From assembly GCF_014898815.1 (NCBI RefSeq), contig NW_026515513.1, forward strand, positions 992,001 to 1,056,000: a stretch of DNA of 64,000 nucleotides, in the 5' to 3' direction. Both the position numbers and the translations under genes were made by a program. Source of the DNA: Panonychus citri. Taxonomy: Eukaryota > Arthropoda > Arachnida > Trombidiformes > Tetranychidae. Shown here one piece after another: positions 61,801-64,000 of the stretch. The notes beneath the pieces were generated by a model that made no database searches, was not told where the DNA came from, and was given only the letters and a program-made list of their open reading frames with translations. The stretch's first letter is position 1. Each line of letters starts with the position of its first letter.

Positions 61801-62188
61801 GATCATTCTAAAGAAAGAGCACCACACTAGGGAATTGCTTATACAGAGAAAAACTATAAGAACAATACATATCTTCAAGAAACCTGTGACAAAATGAACG
61901 ACAAGGTTAAGGTTCTTAGTTAGAGGTTAAGTTAAAAGTTTCGGTCAGAGCAAACGGCCAGAGAAACTGAAAAGAGAGAGTTAAAAGTTTATTGTTAGCT
62001 GAATAAGTCTCAAAATTGGCTTATTATCATTTCGTCAGGTGAGCTACTAATAGACTGAAAAGTGACCAAGATCGTATAAATTTTGATGCGATTATGAAAA
62101 TGAATGAAGAATTATTGATGCCGTAATTAAATATTTATTAATAATTCGTTACAATAAAATAACATGAATTATTTATTAATAGTTATAA
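58884..62188. other. Intergenic region upstream of the MYG1-Tudor gene
   Basis: A 3.3 kb stretch holding the promoter of the minus-strand MYG1-Tudor gene and the 3' flank of the FN3-like gene 3. No convincing exon. Short frames at 60553-60747, 61535-61679 and 61675-61878 were examined and not called. Confidence 0.55.
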
Positions 62189-63181
62189 CTAGTATTCAAT
62201 GGAATCTACATCGATGTCAAGATTATCCGAAGAGGTCATTGAAAGATCATAATGGATGCAGAAAACGGTAAATCGGTAGACTGGCGATGGCTTAAGATGT
62301 TTGAGTTGTATGTTGAATATAAACTTGTTCTCAAATTCAGGCCGAGAATAGTCAGTGATAGAATCTGTAACCAAATAAATAGAAATTTATAAGCAAGTGG
62401 AACAGGTTGATAGTTGAAACACGAACAAATAAGTAGGTAAATACTTACAATCAATCGTGGGAGTCCAATGTTTTTTGCCATCAGCGCTTTTTTCAACGGA
62501 TAAGCTACAGGATTTTACTATTTTCGATCTAGTCTCAGTGGCATTCAAAGTGAGTGCAATATAATCTTCCAATATACTATCAAATTTATAATTTAGAACT
62601 ATTGACGAACTGTCCTCAACATGAATTGGTTGCGCAAACATAATGCGAGCCTTGGACATAGTGGAATGTATTTTAAAGTCGAGATTATCTGCCAAAGTTA
62701 ACATACCATCCGAATGCTTACATACAGCGGTGATTCGATAATTTGGAGATGGTTTTACATCCTTGACCAAGACACTGAAAACGATCTTGTTCTCAGATTC
62801 AAGTCGAGAACTGTGGATAACAGCATCTAAAGACATCGGAAAGAAAAATCAATGGTAATACAACATTACGAGACTTCAAATTTAATCTGATGAAGGATAT
62901 TACTTACAATCAAAAGCTGAGCTCCAGTATAATTTGCCTTTGACATCGTGTTGACTTTGTAATGACAAACTACAGCTTTCTATTTGTTTTGGTCCAGTTT
63001 CTGTAGCATTTACATTGAGTAAGACGAAATCTTCCCAATCTTCAACATAACGATAATTTAACACGATTGAACTATCGGCTTTTTCACCAACAGGCTGTGC
63101 AGACAAAATTGAAGCACATTGACCGTTATTGACGATCAACACCACGAGCAGAGAGAGTGTAACGAAATAAGTGAAATTCAT
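62189..63181 (-). CDS. Secreted protein with two FN3-like repeats (copy 3)
   Basis: Exons 63181-62908, 62826-62449 and 62364-62189 (phases 1 and 1) give 275 residues. Signal peptide NFTYFVTLSLLVVLIVNNGQCA. Two internal repeats of about 115 residues are each cut by an intron at the same point (Asp then split Tyr). Repeat 1 has SSIVLNYRYVEDWEDFVLL, NATETGPKQIESCSLSL and VKPSPNYRITAVCKH; repeat 2 has SSIVLNYKFDSILEDYIAL, NATETRSKIVKSCSLSV and LKPSPVYRFTVFCIH. The L-K-P-S-P-x-Y-R motif suggests FN3-type folds, here with one conserved Cys pair per repeat, unlike the Cys-poor copies at 36.9-39.5 kb. NAT in each repeat is a potential N-glycosylation site. Role unknown, extracellular. Confidence 0.8.
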
Positions 63182-64000
63182 TTTTACTGAGTTGATCAGA
63201 TTTGAGTTGAAGAAATGAATGAATTTCGATGAGAAACTTTTGGTTTTTATGCTTGGCGAATATCATTTAAGGATTTTATCTTTACCCATTCGTTGAAATA
63301 ATCAACGAGAGATAATTTTTTATCTTCAATTGAATATGATTTATCTTTCAACGGTATTATCTAAATTGAATCATTTGCAAAGAAATAGATTGAAGATAAT
63401 CCATCTATGGACAAAAATCAGCCATATTGTTGTTTTTCATTATTCAATTGATAATTCAATCAATATGATTGTTTTAAAGGGTAAAGGTCCAAATACAATT
63501 GCTAACATAATGAATAATCAACTAATTGTTCAAAATAATAATTCTGTCGCTTCATAAATATTATTCATGTGATATGTTCACCTCAATTGTTTCATATTAT
63601 CTCCTTCATCAGTGTATCTCACCAACGAGAACAATGTAAATTTAGCAATCTTATGATTTTGTGATATTCACATTGATCTTTACATTGTTATGGAATAACC
63701 TACTCATAGAAATGGTCGGTTGATTGATTGAATCTTATCGATCTTGTTACTCAACTAATTTCTCTGATGAATTTAAGCACAATGATACAGTAACTGTATG
63801 TAAGTTAAGCTCTCATCAGATAGCTTTTTGAATGATGGAAAAAGGAAATGCATATGGTTAAACTATTAAAAATACTAGTTACAAGCTTTGAGAACTTCAT
63901 CATGATCAGCTTGAAGAGCAGAATAGCGATTTCCAATTTACTCTTGACAGATCATAAGTTGATGATAATTTTGGTCAATTCATTAATTCTTGTTTGTGAT
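63182..64000. other. Window end, upstream of FN3-like gene 3
   Basis: Expected promoter region of the minus-strand gene starting at 63181. The plus-strand open frame 63330-63557 has no family features. Nothing else is recognisable to the window end. Confidence 0.5.

Noticed and set aside
61675..61878. Minus-strand ORF with a signal-like start (ICIVLIVFLCIS)
   Set aside because: It has no in-frame ATG at the start, only TTG, and no splice context.
1..64000. tRNA, rRNA, CRISPR arrays and retroviral or transposase genes
   Set aside because: No clover-leaf or B-box pattern, no spaced direct repeats, and no reverse transcriptase, integrase or transposase motif was recognised by eye; a covariance or HMM search could still find small ones.

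Overview
This is eukaryotic, intron-bearing, AT-rich DNA from an arthropod. Small introns (about 60-250 bp) are mixed with a few multi-kb first introns, non-coding DNA is saturated with TTAATTGTT/CAATTAAC-type words, and the gene set is animal: VDAC porin, DOK adaptor, lysosomal-type beta-hexosaminidase, Kazal inhibitor, saposin-like proteins, MYG1 and Tudor domains. A compact acariform mite genome of spider-mite type is my best guess, but that is inference from composition and gene style. No prokaryotic feature, tRNA, rRNA or CRISPR array was seen.

Layout. 0.4-3.1 kb: two tandem VDAC-like genes on the minus strand with matching intron phases; the first has a frameshifted C terminus. 5.6-15.7 kb: a plus-strand DOK-family adaptor (PH exons 1-2, then a large exon with the end of PH, the PTB domain and a tyrosine-motif tail), with a 6.5 kb first intron. 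16.2-30.4 kb: a minus-strand, nine-exon beta-hexosaminidase convergent with DOK; its signal-peptide exon lies 9 kb upstream. 34.0-36.2 kb: a small two-exon single-pass membrane protein. 36.9-39.5 kb: two tandem secreted FN3-like genes. 40.3-41.2 kb: a secreted four-domain Kazal inhibitor. 62.2-63.2 kb: a third secreted gene built from two FN3-like repeats.

The unusual part is 41.8-58.9 kb. Its anchor is a minus-strand gene (54748-58883) whose six exons join in phase to encode a 1131-residue protein: MYG1-type DHH nuclease domain, acidic linker, extended Tudor domain, CCCH zinc finger, second Tudor domain. The MYG1-Tudor join lies inside one uninterrupted 1.97 kb exon. Several metal-ligand positions of MYG1 and of the Tudor cages look substituted. 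Between 41.8 and 53.4 kb are at least seven broken, intron-retaining pieces of this gene. Three share one internal deletion, and two adjacent ones face each other so that a read-through transcript could fold into a long hairpin matching the parent.

These pieces are interleaved with two intact, oppositely oriented saposin-like genes, a dead third saposin copy, duplicated saposin promoter DNA, a 450 bp foldback element and unidentified gene scraps. The block looks like a recent, repeatedly rearranged segmental-duplication cluster. Because Tudor proteins commonly act in germline small-RNA pathways, it is a candidate source of self-targeting small RNAs; that last step is inference.
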